Assembly (NCBI RefSeq): GCF_013375155.1
Contig: NZ_JABXOF010000012.1
Coordinates: 152,956-216,955, forward strand
Direction of reading: 5' to 3'
Origin: Serratia ureilytica
GTDB lineage: Bacteria > Pseudomonadota > Gammaproteobacteria > Enterobacterales > Enterobacteriaceae
DNA length: 64,000 bases
Below the pieces are notes generated by a model. That model was not told the DNA's origin and did no database searches. It saw nothing but the letters and a program-made list of their open reading frames with translations. Below, piece after piece: positions 30,188 to 40,202 of the stretch (position 1 is the first letter of the stretch; each line of letters begins with the position of its first letter). A program made the translations under genes and the position numbers.

Positions 30188-30245
30188 AAAAAGTCCCGTT
30201 CAGGCCACCAGGGGGCGGATCCTAGCACAGACAACGGGATTTTTT
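30188..30245 (-). terminator. Long-looped terminator after the LacI-type regulator gene
   Basis: The arms 30188-30200 (AAAAAGTCCCGTT) and 30233-30245 (AACGGGATTTTTT) pair over 13 bp including one G-U, with a 32-nt loop. On the minus strand the stem ends in a T run. It lies between the regulator stop and the tsgA start, so it could also act as an attenuator in the tsgA leader. Confidence 0.5.
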
Positions 30246-30303
30246 GTGATGGCTGTCGATTTTTTGATGCAACCCATGAAGGGATGATACGCATTATTGT
30301 GAT

Positions 30304-31284
30304 CTATTTGCGTACCGTCACAATGGAATCACGGTTGATGATCGTCGGCTCAAAACGGTGCGTCGGGGTGGCGGGATCGATCAACCTGCGCGCCGCGTAT
30401 TGCGCCATCTCGCTGATGGGAAAGTGTACGCTGCTCAACGCCGGGCGGACGAAGGGCGCGCGTTCGCCGCTGTCGTAGCAGATCAAGGAGATATCCTGCG
30501 GCACCCGCAGGCGGTGCTCGTTGATCGCCAGCAGGGCGCCGATCGCCATCTCTTCGTTGCAGCAGTAGATGGCGCTGGGCGGCGCGGCCTGCCGCAACAG
30601 GCGATCGGCGCAGCGGTAACCGCTTTCCAGATCGTAAACGCCCTCCAGACAGGCCACCGGCTCGATATTCGCCGCCTGCATCGCCTCTTCAAACCCTTGC
30701 AGCCGCAGGCGGCTCGACGGCCGCTCGCGCGGCCCGCTGATGCAGGCGATGCGCCGGTGGCCGGCGTCGAGCAGTTGCTGGGTCGCCATGCGGCTGGCGA
30801 GCGGATGATCGAAGGTGACGCAGCGGTCTTCCAGCCCCGGCACCAGACGATCGAGCAACACGAAATGACGTTGCTCCGCCGCCAGCTGGCGCAGCCGATC
30901 GTCGCTGAGAAAACGCACGTGCAGGATCACGCCGTCGCAGCGCAGGCTGAACAGCCGCTGCACCGCCTGCCATTCGTTTTCGGCGCTGTTGCGGCCCTGG
31001 GTCACCAGCAGCTGCTTGCCGTGGGATTCGGCCTCGGTTTGCACGAAGTCCATCAGCGCGCCGAAGAAGCCGCCGCGATACGACGTGGTGACCAACCCGA
31101 GGGTATTGCTATGGCTGGAGGCGAGCGCGCGGGCCGCCGGGTTGGGGGTGTAACCGAGCTGGGCGACGGCGCGCTCAACCTTCTCGCGGGTCGGCGCTTT
31201 GACGTTGCTGTCGCCGTTCACTACCCGCGATACGGTGGCGCGCGATACGCCCGCCAGCGCCGCGACATCTTCCAGTGTCACCAT
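30304..31284 (-). CDS. LacI/GalR-family regulator of the beta-glucoside operon
   Basis: A 326-residue repressor. The N-terminal helix-turn-helix is MVTLEDVAALAGVSRATVSR with the hinge helix NPAARALASS; a periplasmic-binding-type sensor domain follows (LVTTSYRGGFFGALM through YCCNEEMAIGALLAINEH). The start at 31284 has GGAG about 10 nt upstream; extensions before it do not look like LacI N termini. It is the third gene after the PTS IIA and GH4 genes and probably represses them through the palindrome at 33077-33094. The inducer is unknown, likely a phosphorylated or free beta-glucoside. Confidence 0.9.
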   Translation of the reverse strand: MVTLEDVAALAGVSRATVSRVVNGDSNVKAPTREKVERAVAQLGYTPNPAARALASSHSNTLGLVTTSYRGGFFGALMDFVQTEAESHGKQLLVTQGRNSAENEWQAVQRLFSLRCDGVILHVRFLSDDRLRQLAAEQRHFVLLDRLVPGLEDRCVTFDHPLASRMATQQLLDAGHRRIACISGPRERPSSRLRLQGFEEAMQAANIEPVACLEGVYDLESGYRCADRLLRQAAPPSAIYCCNEEMAIGALLAINEHRLRVPQDISLICYDSGERAPFVRPALSSVHFPISEMAQYAARRLIDPATPTHRFEPTIINRDSIVTVRK

Positions 31285-31356
31285 CGTCCAACTCCTGATT
31301 ACGGCTAAAAAAATGGGTTCGGCGCGCCGAACCCCTGTCATACCGCGCGCAGGTGC

Positions 31357-32664
31357 TTACCTGAACTGCGGCAAATACGGCGCGTTTATCGTCAACACCT
31401 CGTCCAGCAACGGCTGCGCCAGATTGGCGTTGCCCACCAGCGGGTTGGCGATCAGCGCTAGCAAGCCGCTGCGGCGATCGCCGTGCACCGCGGCCTCGAT
31501 GGTCAGGCGTTCGTAGGCTTTCACCTGCTGCGTCAGCGCCTGCATCGGTTCCGACAGCGGGCCGAAGGTCAGCGGATGCGCGCCCTGAGCATCGACGATA
31601 CAGTTGATTTCTATCACAGCATCGTCCGGCAGGCCATGGATTGCGCCGCGGTTTGCGGTGTTGACCACTAATTGCGTGCCGAGATTATTATGGATAGCAC
31701 GGATCAGCTCCAGCGCAACTTCGGAATAGAAAGAACCGCCGCGGAAGCTGAGCTGCTCCGGCTTACTGTTCAACAGCGGATCGGCATACAGCTCGAACAG
31801 CTCTTTTTCTACCTGCATCACCTGCTCGGCGCGGGTGCCGCGCTCGCCGGCGGCGGCCATCTCTTCCGCCAGCATCTCGCGGGTCTGGTAAAAATAGCGG
31901 TGGTACGGGCAGGGGATGGCGCCGAGCGCGCGCAGGAAGTCCGGCTGCCAGGGCTCTTCCTTGATGTTGTTCATGGTCAGCGCCGCGCCGTCACACAGCA
32001 TGTCGATCACGTTGCCGGTGACGTCGCGCCCCTGCTGCGTGACCTGATGCACCCAGACCATGTGGTTCAAACCGGCAAACCGCAGCTGCACGTCGGCGTA
32101 AGGCGCCTGCAGCATGTTGGCGATCATGTGATGCATGCTGATCGGTACGTTGCACAGGCCGATGATCTTCGCTTTGGTAAAGCGGGACACCGCCTCGGTG
32201 ACGATGCCGGCCGGGTTGGTGAAGTTGATGATCCAGGCGTCCGGCGCCAGCTTTTCCACCCGACGGGCGATATCCAGCATTACCGGAATGGTGCGCAGCG
32301 CTTTGGCGAAGCCGCCGACGCCGGTGGTCTCCTGGCCGAGCAGCTGATATTTGAGGCCCAGCCGTTCGTCGGCGGCGCGCGCCGGCAGTTGCCCGACGCG
32401 GAACTGGGTCAGCACGAAAGCGGCGCCGCGAATCGCTTCGTCCAGCGCGAAGTGCACGCTGACCTTCACCTGTTCCAGCCCGTGGCGCGCCAGCATGCGG
32501 CGGGTCAGGGCGGCGATGGTTTCCACTTTTTGGCGGCCTGGCTCGACGTCTACCAGCGCCAGTTCGGTGACCGGCAGCTCATCGATGCGTTGGATCAGCC
32601 CATCGACCAGTTCGGGAGTGTAGCTGCTGCCACCGCCAATCACCGCGATTTTGAGCGTGCTCAT
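31357..32664 (-). CDS. Glycoside hydrolase family 4 6-phospho-beta-glucosidase
   Basis: A 435-residue NAD- and Mn-dependent GH4 enzyme expected to split 6-phospho-beta-glucosides brought in by a PTS. The NAD site is AVIGGGSSYTPEL, the substrate loop NFTNPAGIVTE, the metal-binding region GLCNVPISMHH (Cys and His), and GLNHMVWVHQV the conserved NH motif. The ATG at 32664 overlaps the upstream PTS IIA stop by 4 nt. It resembles ChbF/CelF/LicH, but exact substrate cannot be told from sequence alone. GH4 also includes alpha-specific enzymes; the lactose/cellobiose-type IIA next door favours beta. Confidence 0.9.
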   Translation of the reverse strand: MSTLKIAVIGGGSSYTPELVDGLIQRIDELPVTELALVDVEPGRQKVETIAALTRRMLARHGLEQVKVSVHFALDEAIRGAAFVLTQFRVGQLPARAADERLGLKYQLLGQETTGVGGFAKALRTIPVMLDIARRVEKLAPDAWIINFTNPAGIVTEAVSRFTKAKIIGLCNVPISMHHMIANMLQAPYADVQLRFAGLNHMVWVHQVTQQGRDVTGNVIDMLCDGAALTMNNIKEEPWQPDFLRALGAIPCPYHRYFYQTREMLAEEMAAAGERGTRAEQVMQVEKELFELYADPLLNSKPEQLSFRGGSFYSEVALELIRAIHNNLGTQLVVNTANRGAIHGLPDDAVIEINCIVDAQGAHPLTFGPLSEPMQALTQQVKAYERLTIEAAVHGDRRSGLLALIANPLVGNANLAQPLLDEVLTINAPYLPQFR

Positions 32665-33011
32665 GAGCGGCCCTCCGTTTGCGACTGACGGCGATAGAGC
32701 TCGATCATGTCGTCGGCCAGATCCTGGATCACCATGGCGTTCATCAGATGATCCTGCGCATGTACCGTGATCAGGTTGATCGCCAGCTTGCCGCAGCCTT
32801 CGTCCAGGCCGATCAGCTCGGTCTGGATCAGGTGCGCCTTCTTCACCCACTCTTTGGATTCGACCATGTGTTTGGCCGCGGCGGCGAAGTCACCGGCGCG
32901 CGCTTGCCGCAACGCCATCAACGCATTACTGCGCGCGCTGCCGGAGAACACCAGCAGTTCCATGATGGTGCTTTCAAACTCGGGGCTGACTTCAGTCATC
33001 AATTCACTCAC
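32661..33011 (-). CDS. PTS system IIA component, lactose/cellobiose family
   Basis: A 116-residue soluble phosphocarrier. The IIA-lac/cel fold is visible as three long helices with the phosphorylated histidine in ITVHAQDHLM (H84). The start is a GTG at 33011, chosen because TGGAG lies 7 nt upstream; an ATG four codons in would be 19 nt from that site. It is the promoter-proximal gene and is coupled to GH4 by a 4-nt overlap. No IIB or IIC gene is adjacent, so it must use partners encoded elsewhere. Confidence 0.9.
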   Translation of the reverse strand: MSELMTEVSPEFESTIMELLVFSGSARSNALMALRQARAGDFAAAAKHMVESKEWVKKAHLIQTELIGLDEGCGKLAINLITVHAQDHLMNAMVIQDLADDMIELYRRQSQTEGRS

Positions 33012-33076
33012 GTCATTTCTCCAGGGGGTTGCGCGGCGACGCCGCCGTGGGATACCTCAGTATCCGTTCTTTTTAT

Positions 33077-33094
33077 AATGAGAGCGCTCTCATT
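33077..33094. promoter_or_regulatory. Palindromic LacI-family operator of the beta-glucoside operon
   Basis: AATGAGAGCGCTCTCATT is an 18-bp perfect palindrome with the central CG typical of LacI/GalR operators; its core resembles the GGGAGCGCTCCC sites of cellulose-responsive LacI regulators (CelR/CebR). It begins right after the predicted -10 and would cover the transcription start. The LacI gene of the same operon is the obvious ligand. Confidence 0.75.
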
Positions 33095-33123
33095 TATATA
33101 GGGTAACGGCAACGGGTGTGCAA
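33095..33123 (-). promoter_or_regulatory. Promoter of the PTS IIA-GH4-regulator operon
   Basis: On the minus strand TTGCAC (33118-33123), a 17-bp spacer, then TATATA (33095-33100), immediately followed by the operator. Hexamer matches are 4/6 each. It transcribes toward the IIA gene with about 80 nt of leader. Confidence 0.65.
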
Positions 33124-33353
33124 ACTGGGAGGCAGATCGCAAAAACCGACCCAGGGCGGCGCTGGGCAAAAAATGCGTGACGCGGTTGGCAAAAAAGCCT
33201 TCTGCGCCCATACTTTCCGCAGCAAAATTCAGGGCCACCTAGGATATGTCCCGTAATTGGGTAAATATAGGTAAATGGCTGGCACTTGCCGATACAGCTC
33301 TTTAGAATCAAAGCGCTTTTCCGTTGTTTGTCTCTCAGAGAAAGGACCCGTTA

Positions 33354-33923
33354 ATGTTCAAACGTACTTTAGTGACCTTCGTCGCGCTGTGTTCCCTGAC
33401 AGCGATGGCGCCAGCGGCGCTCGCCGCCGGTGAAACTCATGTCATGCTGACCACCTCGGCAGGGAATATCGAGTTGGCGCTCGACAGCCAGAAGGCACCG
33501 GTTTCCAGCCAGAACTTCGTCGACTACGTGAACAGCGGGTACTACAACAACACCATCTTCCACCGCGTGATCCCGGGCTTTATGATCCAGGGCGGCGGTT
33601 TCACCGCTGACATGCAGCAAAAATCCACCAAGGCGCCGATCAAGAACGAAGCCGACAACGGCTTGCGCAACCTGCGCGGCACCATCTCGATGGCGCGCAC
33701 CGCCGACAAGGACAGCGCCACCAGCCAGTTCTTCCTGAACGTGGCGGATAACGCCTTCCTGGATCACGGCCAGCGTGACTTCGGCTACGCGGTGTTCGGC
33801 AAAGTGGTGAAAGGCATGGACGTGGTGGACAAAATTGCCCAGGTGCCGACCGGCAACGTCGGCCCTTACCAGAATGTGCCGACCAAACCGGTGGTGATTC
33901 TGTCGGCCAAGGTACTGCCGTAA
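33354..33923 (+). CDS. ppiA: Periplasmic peptidyl-prolyl isomerase A (cyclophilin)
   Basis: A 189-residue cyclophilin-type PPIase acting in the periplasm. The signal peptide is [15 protein letters not shown]...AALA, cleaved before AGETHVML. Core motifs are [20 protein letters not shown] (catalytic Arg), [12 protein letters not shown] and [13 protein letters not shown]. The ATG at 33354 is preferred to the frame opening at 33324 because it starts the signal peptide and has AAAGGA before it. Confidence 0.97.
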   Translation: MFKRTLVTFVALCSLTAMAPAALAAGETHVMLTTSAGNIELALDSQKAPVSSQNFVDYVNSGYYNNTIFHRVIPGFMIQGGGFTADMQQKSTKAPIKNEADNGLRNLRGTISMARTADKDSATSQFFLNVADNAFLDHGQRDFGYAVFGKVVKGMDVVDKIAQVPTGNVGPYQNVPTKPVVILSAKVLP

Positions 33924-33930
33924 GTTTTTT

Positions 33931-33953
33931 GGCCGATCCCGGCGGGATCGGCC
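33931..33953 (+). terminator. Hairpin after ppiA
   Basis: GGCCGATCCC (33931-33940) and GGGATCGGCC (33944-33953) pair perfectly over 10 bp with a GGC loop, just past the ppiA stop. It is followed by GCTCCTTCC, a poor T tract, so termination is likely but not textbook. Confidence 0.55.
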
Positions 33954-34079
33954 GCTCCTTCCTCCCGAAGCCTTGCCTTCATCACTGTTTTCTCCCGCGC
34001 CCCATGCTCTAATCGGCAGACAATAATCAGACCGGAAATCCGGCGTTCGCCCTTTGTTGTCTCTGGATGAGTTGCTGCC

Positions 34080-35765
34080 ATGTATGAATTTAACCAGGTG
34101 CTGTTGCTGCTGCAGCAGATGTGCGTCTATCTCGTTATCGCCTATCTGCTGAGCAAAACCCCGCTGTTCATCCCGCTGATGCAGGTGACCATCCGCCTGC
34201 CGCACAAGCTGCTGTGCTACGTGATCTTCTCGGTGTTCTGCATCATGGGCACCTATTTCGGGCTGCACATTCAGGATTCGATCGCCAACACTCGTGCGAT
34301 AGGCGCGGTCCTGGGCGGCTTGCTGGGCGGGCCGTCGGTAGGCTTTCTGGTCGGGCTGACTGGCGGCCTGCACCGGTATACGCTCGGCGGCATGACCGAC
34401 GTGGCCTGCGCGATCTCCACGGTGTCGGAAGGCCTGGTCGGCGGTATCGTACACAGCATCGCCATGCGCCGCGGGCGCATCGAGCTGCTGTTCAATCCGC
34501 TGTTCGTCGGCGGCGTGGCGCTGGTGGCGGAAGTGTTGCAGATGGCGATCATTCTGGCGGTGGCGCGCCCTTACAACGAGGCGTTGCAGCTGGTGGAACA
34601 CATCGCGCTGCCGATGATGATCGCCAATACCGTCGGCGCGGCGATGTTTATGCAAATCCTGCTGGATCGGCGCGCGATGTTCGAGAAATACACCAGCGCT
34701 TTCTCTTCCAAGGCGCTGAAAATCGCCGAGCGCACCGAGGGTATCCTGCGGCAGGGCTTCGATCAGGAAAACAGCATGAAGGTCGCCCGGGTGATTTATC
34801 AGGAACTGGGTATCGGCGCGGTGGCGATCACCGATCGCGACAAGCTGTTGGCGTTTATCGGCATCGGCGACGATCACCACCTGCCGGGGACGCCGATCGC
34901 CTCGGTGCATTCGCATCGCGCCATCGACAACAACGAGGTGGTGTACGCCGACGGCAACCAGCTCTCTTACTGCTGCTCGATCAATCCGGCCTGCAAGCTG
35001 GGATCGACGCTGGTGATCCCGCTGCGCGGCGAAAACCAGCGGGTCATCGGCACCATCAAGCTGTACGAACCGAAAAGCCAGCTGTTCAGCACCATCAACC
35101 GCACGCTGGGCGAAGGCATCGCCAGCCTGCTGTCGGCGCAGATCATGGCCGGACAGTACGAGCGCCACAAGCAGTTGTTGGCGCAGTCGGAGATCAAGCT
35201 GTTGCATGCGCAGGTCAACCCGCATTTCCTGTTCAATGCGTTGAATACGCTGGTGGCGGTGATCCGCCGTGATGGCGAGCGCGCCTGCGAGTTGGTGCAG
35301 TCCCTTTCGACCTTCTTTCGCAAAAACCTCAAGCGCTCGGATGATGAAGTCAGCCTGGCGGACGAGATAGAACATGTGAACGCCTACCTGCAGATCGAGA
35401 AAGCGCGTTTCGCCGATAGGCTGGAGATTGCGGTATCGCTGCCCGAGGCGCTGCTGGCGGCGCGGCTGCCGGCGTTTTCGCTGCAGCCGATCGTCGAGAA
35501 CGCCATCAAGCACGGTACCTCGCATCTGTTGGGCGTAGGCCGCATCGAAATCGGCGCCTGCTGCGAAGGCGAGCATCTGCTGCTGCAGGTGACGGACAAC
35601 GCCGGGCTGTTCCAACCGAAACCGAACTGCAGCGGGCTGGGTATGAATCTGGTGGATAAACGCATTCGCGTGCGCTACGGCGAAGGCTATGGCGTGCAGG
35701 TGGATTGCCGGCCGGACGCCTATACCCGCATTACGCTCAATGTTCCCATGGAGAGGGCCGCCTGA
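34080..35765 (+). CDS. btsS: Pyruvate-sensing histidine kinase BtsS
   Basis: A 561-residue LytS-type sensor kinase that in E. coli (YehU) senses extracellular pyruvate with high affinity. About six membrane segments form the 5TM-LytS region (residues 1-190), followed by a GAF-like domain (about 225-350), the DHp histidine in [14 protein letters not shown] and the ATPase domain ([20 protein letters not shown]). Length is the same as E. coli. The stop overlaps the btsR start (TGATG). E. coli btsSR lies elsewhere in the genome, so this position is different. Confidence 0.95.
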   Translation: MYEFNQVLLLLQQMCVYLVIAYLLSKTPLFIPLMQVTIRLPHKLLCYVIFSVFCIMGTYFGLHIQDSIANTRAIGAVLGGLLGGPSVGFLVGLTGGLHRYTLGGMTDVACAISTVSEGLVGGIVHSIAMRRGRIELLFNPLFVGGVALVAEVLQMAIILAVARPYNEALQLVEHIALPMMIANTVGAAMFMQILLDRRAMFEKYTSAFSSKALKIAERTEGILRQGFDQENSMKVARVIYQELGIGAVAITDRDKLLAFIGIGDDHHLPGTPIASVHSHRAIDNNEVVYADGNQLSYCCSINPACKLGSTLVIPLRGENQRVIGTIKLYEPKSQLFSTINRTLGEGIASLLSAQIMAGQYERHKQLLAQSEIKLLHAQVNPHFLFNALNTLVAVIRRDGERACELVQSLSTFFRKNLKRSDDEVSLADEIEHVNAYLQIEKARFADRLEIAVSLPEALLAARLPAFSLQPIVENAIKHGTSHLLGVGRIEIGACCEGEHLLLQVTDNAGLFQPKPNCSGLGMNLVDKRIRVRYGEGYGVQVDCRPDAYTRITLNVPMERAA

Positions 35766-36490
35766 TGTTAAACGCACTGATTGTTGACGATGAGCCTTCC
35801 GCGCGCGACAACCTGCGCCATCTGCTGGAGGCCGAAGCGGGGATCGCGATCATCGGCGAATGCGCCAACGCCATCGAAGCCATCAGCCAGATCCACCGGC
35901 TGCAGCCGGACGTGGTGTTTCTCGATATTCAAATGCCGCGCATCAGCGGGTTGGAAATGGTCGGCATGCTGGATCCCAATCGGATGCCGCACATCGTGTT
36001 TCTGACCGCCTACGACGAATACGCGGTGCAGGCGTTCGAGGAGCACGCCTTCGACTATCTGCTGAAGCCGGCGGAGCCGAAGCGGCTGAGCAAGACGCTG
36101 CAACGCCTGCGGCAGCGCAGTGCGCCGCAGGACGTGACGGCGCTGGATGAGAGCGCCGGTTATCTGAAATACATTCCCTGCACCGGCCACAGCCGCATCT
36201 ATCTGCTGCGGTTCGACGAGGTGTTGGCGATTCGTTCCAAACTGAGCGGGGTATTCGTGGTGCGCAGCGACGGCATGGAGTGTTTCACCGAATTGACGCT
36301 GCGCACGCTGGAAAGCCGTACGCCGCTGGTGCGCTGCCATCGGCAGTATTTGGTCAACCTGGAGCAGGTGCGCGAGATCCGCTTCGAAGAAGGCGGCGCG
36401 GCGGAGATGATCATGTCCGCCGGCGATCCGGTGCCGGTCAGCCGGCGCTATTTGAAAGCGCTGAAGGAGCAACTGGGGCTGCGGGGGTGA
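35765..36490 (+). CDS. btsR: LytTR-family response regulator BtsR
   Basis: A 241-residue regulator paired with BtsS. The receiver domain has [14 protein letters not shown], the phosphoacceptor in [13 protein letters not shown] and the KPAEPKRL loop. The C-terminal LytTR DNA-binding domain spans about residues 135-240 ([43 protein letters not shown]). It is translationally coupled to btsS and ends at a good terminator. In E. coli it activates the pyruvate transporter gene btsT, which is not in this window. Confidence 0.95.
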   Translation: MLNALIVDDEPSARDNLRHLLEAEAGIAIIGECANAIEAISQIHRLQPDVVFLDIQMPRISGLEMVGMLDPNRMPHIVFLTAYDEYAVQAFEEHAFDYLLKPAEPKRLSKTLQRLRQRSAPQDVTALDESAGYLKYIPCTGHSRIYLLRFDEVLAIRSKLSGVFVVRSDGMECFTELTLRTLESRTPLVRCHRQYLVNLEQVREIRFEEGGAAEMIMSAGDPVPVSRRYLKALKEQLGLRG

Positions 36491-36528
36491 CGCAGGTCTT
36501 AGGGGGATTCTGAAAAGACAGGCATCAT

Positions 36529-36556
36529 GGGCGTCCCGACGGCGCCCTTTTTGTTT
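36529..36556 (+). terminator. Rho-independent terminator of btsSR
   Basis: GGGCGTC (36529-36535) pairs with GGCGCCC (36541-36547), one T-G wobble, 5-nt loop, followed by TTTTTGTTTG. It lies 39 nt beyond the btsR stop. Confidence 0.85.
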
Positions 36557-36641
36557 GTCCTTGACGGGGTTACGCGGCACTTATAGCTTTATTGCATCAA
36601 CAGGCGCGTTTCGCGCCGCGTCAGCGTCAAAGGAACAGAAA

Positions 36642-38165
36642 ATGAGTGAACCACGGATTATCGCCAAGGCGATGAAAGACGGAAAACCGGAACAGGATCT
36701 GGTGATTTTGCCGGCGTTGGCCAACCGCCACGGGTTGATTACCGGGGCAACCGGCACCGGCAAGACGGTGACGCTGCAAAAAATGGCCGAACAGTTCTCG
36801 CGCATCGGCGTGCCGGTGTTCCTGTCGGACGTGAAGGGCGATCTTTCCGGCATCGGCGCCGAGGGCGTGCCTTCCGAGAAGCTGCAGGCGCGCCTGGCAG
36901 CGATTGGCGTCACCGACTGGCAGCCGCAGGCCTGCACCATTATCCCGTGGGATATTTACGGCGAAAAGGGCCACCCGATCCGCGCCACCATTTCCGATCT
37001 CGGGCCGCTGCTGCTGGGGCGCCTGTTGGATCTGAACGAGGTGCAAAGTGGCGTGCTGCAACTGGTGTTCAAAATCGCCGATGACAACGCGCTGCTGCTG
37101 TTGGACATGAAAGACCTGCGCGCCATGGTGCAGTTCGTCGGCGATAACGCCAAACAATTCCAGACTCAGTACGGCAACATCTCTGCCGCGTCGATCGGCG
37201 CCATCCAGCGCGGGTTGCTGACGCTGGAAGAGCAGGGCGCCAACCAGTTCTTCGGCGAGCCGATGCTGGACATCAACGATCTGATGAAAACCGACACCAA
37301 CGGTCATGGCGTGATCAACCTGCTGGCGGCGGACAAGCTGATCAATCAGCCGAAGCTGTATTCAGTGTTCCTGCTGTGGCTGCTGGCCGAGCTGTTTGAA
37401 CATCTGCCGGAAGTGGGCGACCCTGAACAGCCGAAGCTGGTGTTCTTCTTCGATGAAGCGCACCTGCTGTTCAACGACGCGCCGGCGGCGCTGTTGACCA
37501 AGATCGAACAGGTGGTGCGCCTGATCCGCTCCAAAGGCGTCGGCATTTACTTCGTCACCCAGAACCCGCTGGATATCCCGGACAGCGTGCTGGGCCAGTT
37601 GGGCAACCGCGTACAGCATGCGCTGCGCGCCTTTACGCCGCGCGATCAGAAGGCGGTGAAAACGGCGGCGCAAACCCTGCGTGCCAATCCGGCCTTCGAT
37701 GCCGAAACGGCGATCACCGAGCTGGGCGTGGGTGAAGCGCTGGTGTCATTCCTCGACGAAAAGGGCCGGCCGAACGTGGTGGAGCGGGCGATGGTCATCG
37801 CGCCGGAATCCAAGATGGGCATGCTCGGCGCGGAAGGGCTGAACAGCGCGATCAACAAGTCGCCGCTGTATGGCCGCTATGAAGACATGATTGACCGCGA
37901 GTCCGCCTACGAGAAGCTGTCGTCGGGCGGCTTCGCCACCGTCGGCACTGCGCAGCAGGGGCAGCAACCGCAGGCGCAAGCGCAGCAACAGACGGGCGGC
38001 GGCCTGATGGACGGATTGAACGAGCTGCTGTTCGGTTCCACCGGCCCGCGCGGCGGCAAACGCGACGGCATCGTCCAGACCGCCGCCAAGAGCATGGCGC
38101 GCGATCTCGGCCGGCAGATCCTGCGCGGCGTACTGGGCTCGATCACCGGCGGCCGTAAAAAGTAA
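36642..38165 (+). CDS. yjgR: HerA-like ATPase YjgR (DUF853)
   Basis: A 507-residue P-loop ATPase of the HerA/FtsK clade. Walker A is [15 protein letters not shown], Walker B is [13 protein letters not shown], and [25 protein letters not shown] resembles the HerA arginine-finger region. A Gln-rich stretch (about 445-465) precedes a Gly/Arg-rich C terminus with GSITGGRKK. The start at 36642 follows AAGGAACAG. Cellular role is not known; E. coli YjgR is uncharacterised. It sits alone between btsR and pabA. Confidence 0.92.
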   Translation: MSEPRIIAKAMKDGKPEQDLVILPALANRHGLITGATGTGKTVTLQKMAEQFSRIGVPVFLSDVKGDLSGIGAEGVPSEKLQARLAAIGVTDWQPQACTIIPWDIYGEKGHPIRATISDLGPLLLGRLLDLNEVQSGVLQLVFKIADDNALLLLDMKDLRAMVQFVGDNAKQFQTQYGNISAASIGAIQRGLLTLEEQGANQFFGEPMLDINDLMKTDTNGHGVINLLAADKLINQPKLYSVFLLWLLAELFEHLPEVGDPEQPKLVFFFDEAHLLFNDAPAALLTKIEQVVRLIRSKGVGIYFVTQNPLDIPDSVLGQLGNRVQHALRAFTPRDQKAVKTAAQTLRANPAFDAETAITELGVGEALVSFLDEKGRPNVVERAMVIAPESKMGMLGAEGLNSAINKSPLYGRYEDMIDRESAYEKLSSGGFATVGTAQQGQQPQAQAQQQTGGGLMDGLNELLFGSTGPRGGKRDGIVQTAAKSMARDLGRQILRGVLGSITGGRKK

Positions 38166-38237
38166 GCGGAAATTATCGTCGGCAGCGGCGGGTTAAATCA
38201 GTAAACTATGGCGGCGTTTTTCTCTGCCGGACCTAAC

Positions 38238-38813
38238 ATGCTGCTGCTGATCGATAACTACGACTCCTTTACCTATAACCTTTACCAGTACTTCTGCGAG
38301 TTGGGCGCCGAGGTGGTGGTGAAGCGCAATGATGAGCTGCAGCTGGCCGATATCGAGCGGCTGGCGCCGCAGCATCTGGTGATTTCCCCCGGCCCTTGTA
38401 CCCCGAACGAAGCGGGCATCTCGCTGGCCGCCATTCGTCATTTCGCCGGCAAGCTGCCGATCCTCGGCGTGTGCCTGGGGCACCAGGCGCTGGGGCAGGC
38501 GTTCGGCGCCGAGGTGGTGCGCGCCCGCGCGGTGATGCACGGCAAAACCTCGGCGATTCGCCATCTGGGCGTCGGCGTGTTTCGCGGCCTGAGCGATCCG
38601 CTGACCGTGACGCGTTACCATTCGTTGGTGCTGAAAGCCGATACGCTGCCGGATTGCTTTGAAGTGACCGCCTGGAGCGAACGCGACGGCGTGCGCGACG
38701 AGATCATGGGTATCCGCCACCGCACGCTGGCGCTGGAAGGGGTGCAGTTCCACCCGGAAAGCGTGCTCAGCGAGCAGGGCCATCAGCTGTTGGACAATTT
38801 TCTCAGGCGTTAA
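38238..38813 (+). CDS. pabA: Aminodeoxychorismate synthase glutaminase subunit
   Basis: A 191-residue class I glutamine amidotransferase that supplies ammonia to PabB for p-aminobenzoate (folate) synthesis. The catalytic cysteine is in [14 protein letters not shown], with the His-Glu pair in [33 protein letters not shown] is the family N terminus and fixes the start at 38238. It could be confused with TrpG, but the context (ppiA region, argD) and length fit PabA. The E. coli neighbours fic and yhfG are absent. Confidence 0.95.
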   Translation: MLLLIDNYDSFTYNLYQYFCELGAEVVVKRNDELQLADIERLAPQHLVISPGPCTPNEAGISLAAIRHFAGKLPILGVCLGHQALGQAFGAEVVRARAVMHGKTSAIRHLGVGVFRGLSDPLTVTRYHSLVLKADTLPDCFEVTAWSERDGVRDEIMGIRHRTLALEGVQFHPESVLSEQGHQLLDNFLRR

Positions 38814-38860
38814 TCCCTTCGCATTTTTTTCGCCCGTCAGGCGTTTTGCATTTGCGCTTT

Positions 38861-38899
38861 AGTGTTTTTTTATGCATATTTCGTGATTACATTTTCATT
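38861..38899. promoter_or_regulatory. Tandem ARG boxes over the argD promoter
   Basis: Two 14-bp cores, TGTTTTTTTATGCA (38863-38876) and TGATTACATTTTCA (38884-38897), each match 11 of 14 positions of the ArgR consensus TGAAT-W4-ATTCA. They are exactly 21 bp apart, the spacing of two 18-bp boxes with a 3-bp gap. TTGCGC (38852-38857) and CATATT (38875-38880), 17 bp apart, give an overlapping promoter, so arginine repression of argD is expected. Confidence 0.65.
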
Positions 38900-38920
38900 A
38901 TAACATCGCGATAGCGCTGA

Positions 38921-40180
<1,260 letters not shown>

Positions 40181-40182
40181 CG

Positions 40183-40202
40183 GGGCGCGGCATGCCGCGC
40201 CC
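40183..40202. terminator. Hairpin between argD and yhfK
   Basis: GGGCGCGG (40183-40190) pairs with CCGCGCCC (40195-40202) around CATG, between two convergent genes. Short T-rich sequence follows on the plus side (TTATTG), so it may serve argD. Confidence 0.6.

Noticed and set aside
33369..35777. Open frame of about 800 codons on the minus strand
   Set aside because: Antisense to ppiA and btsS, which are certain genes; the translation is His/Arg/Gln-rich as expected from the antisense of GC-rich coding DNA.
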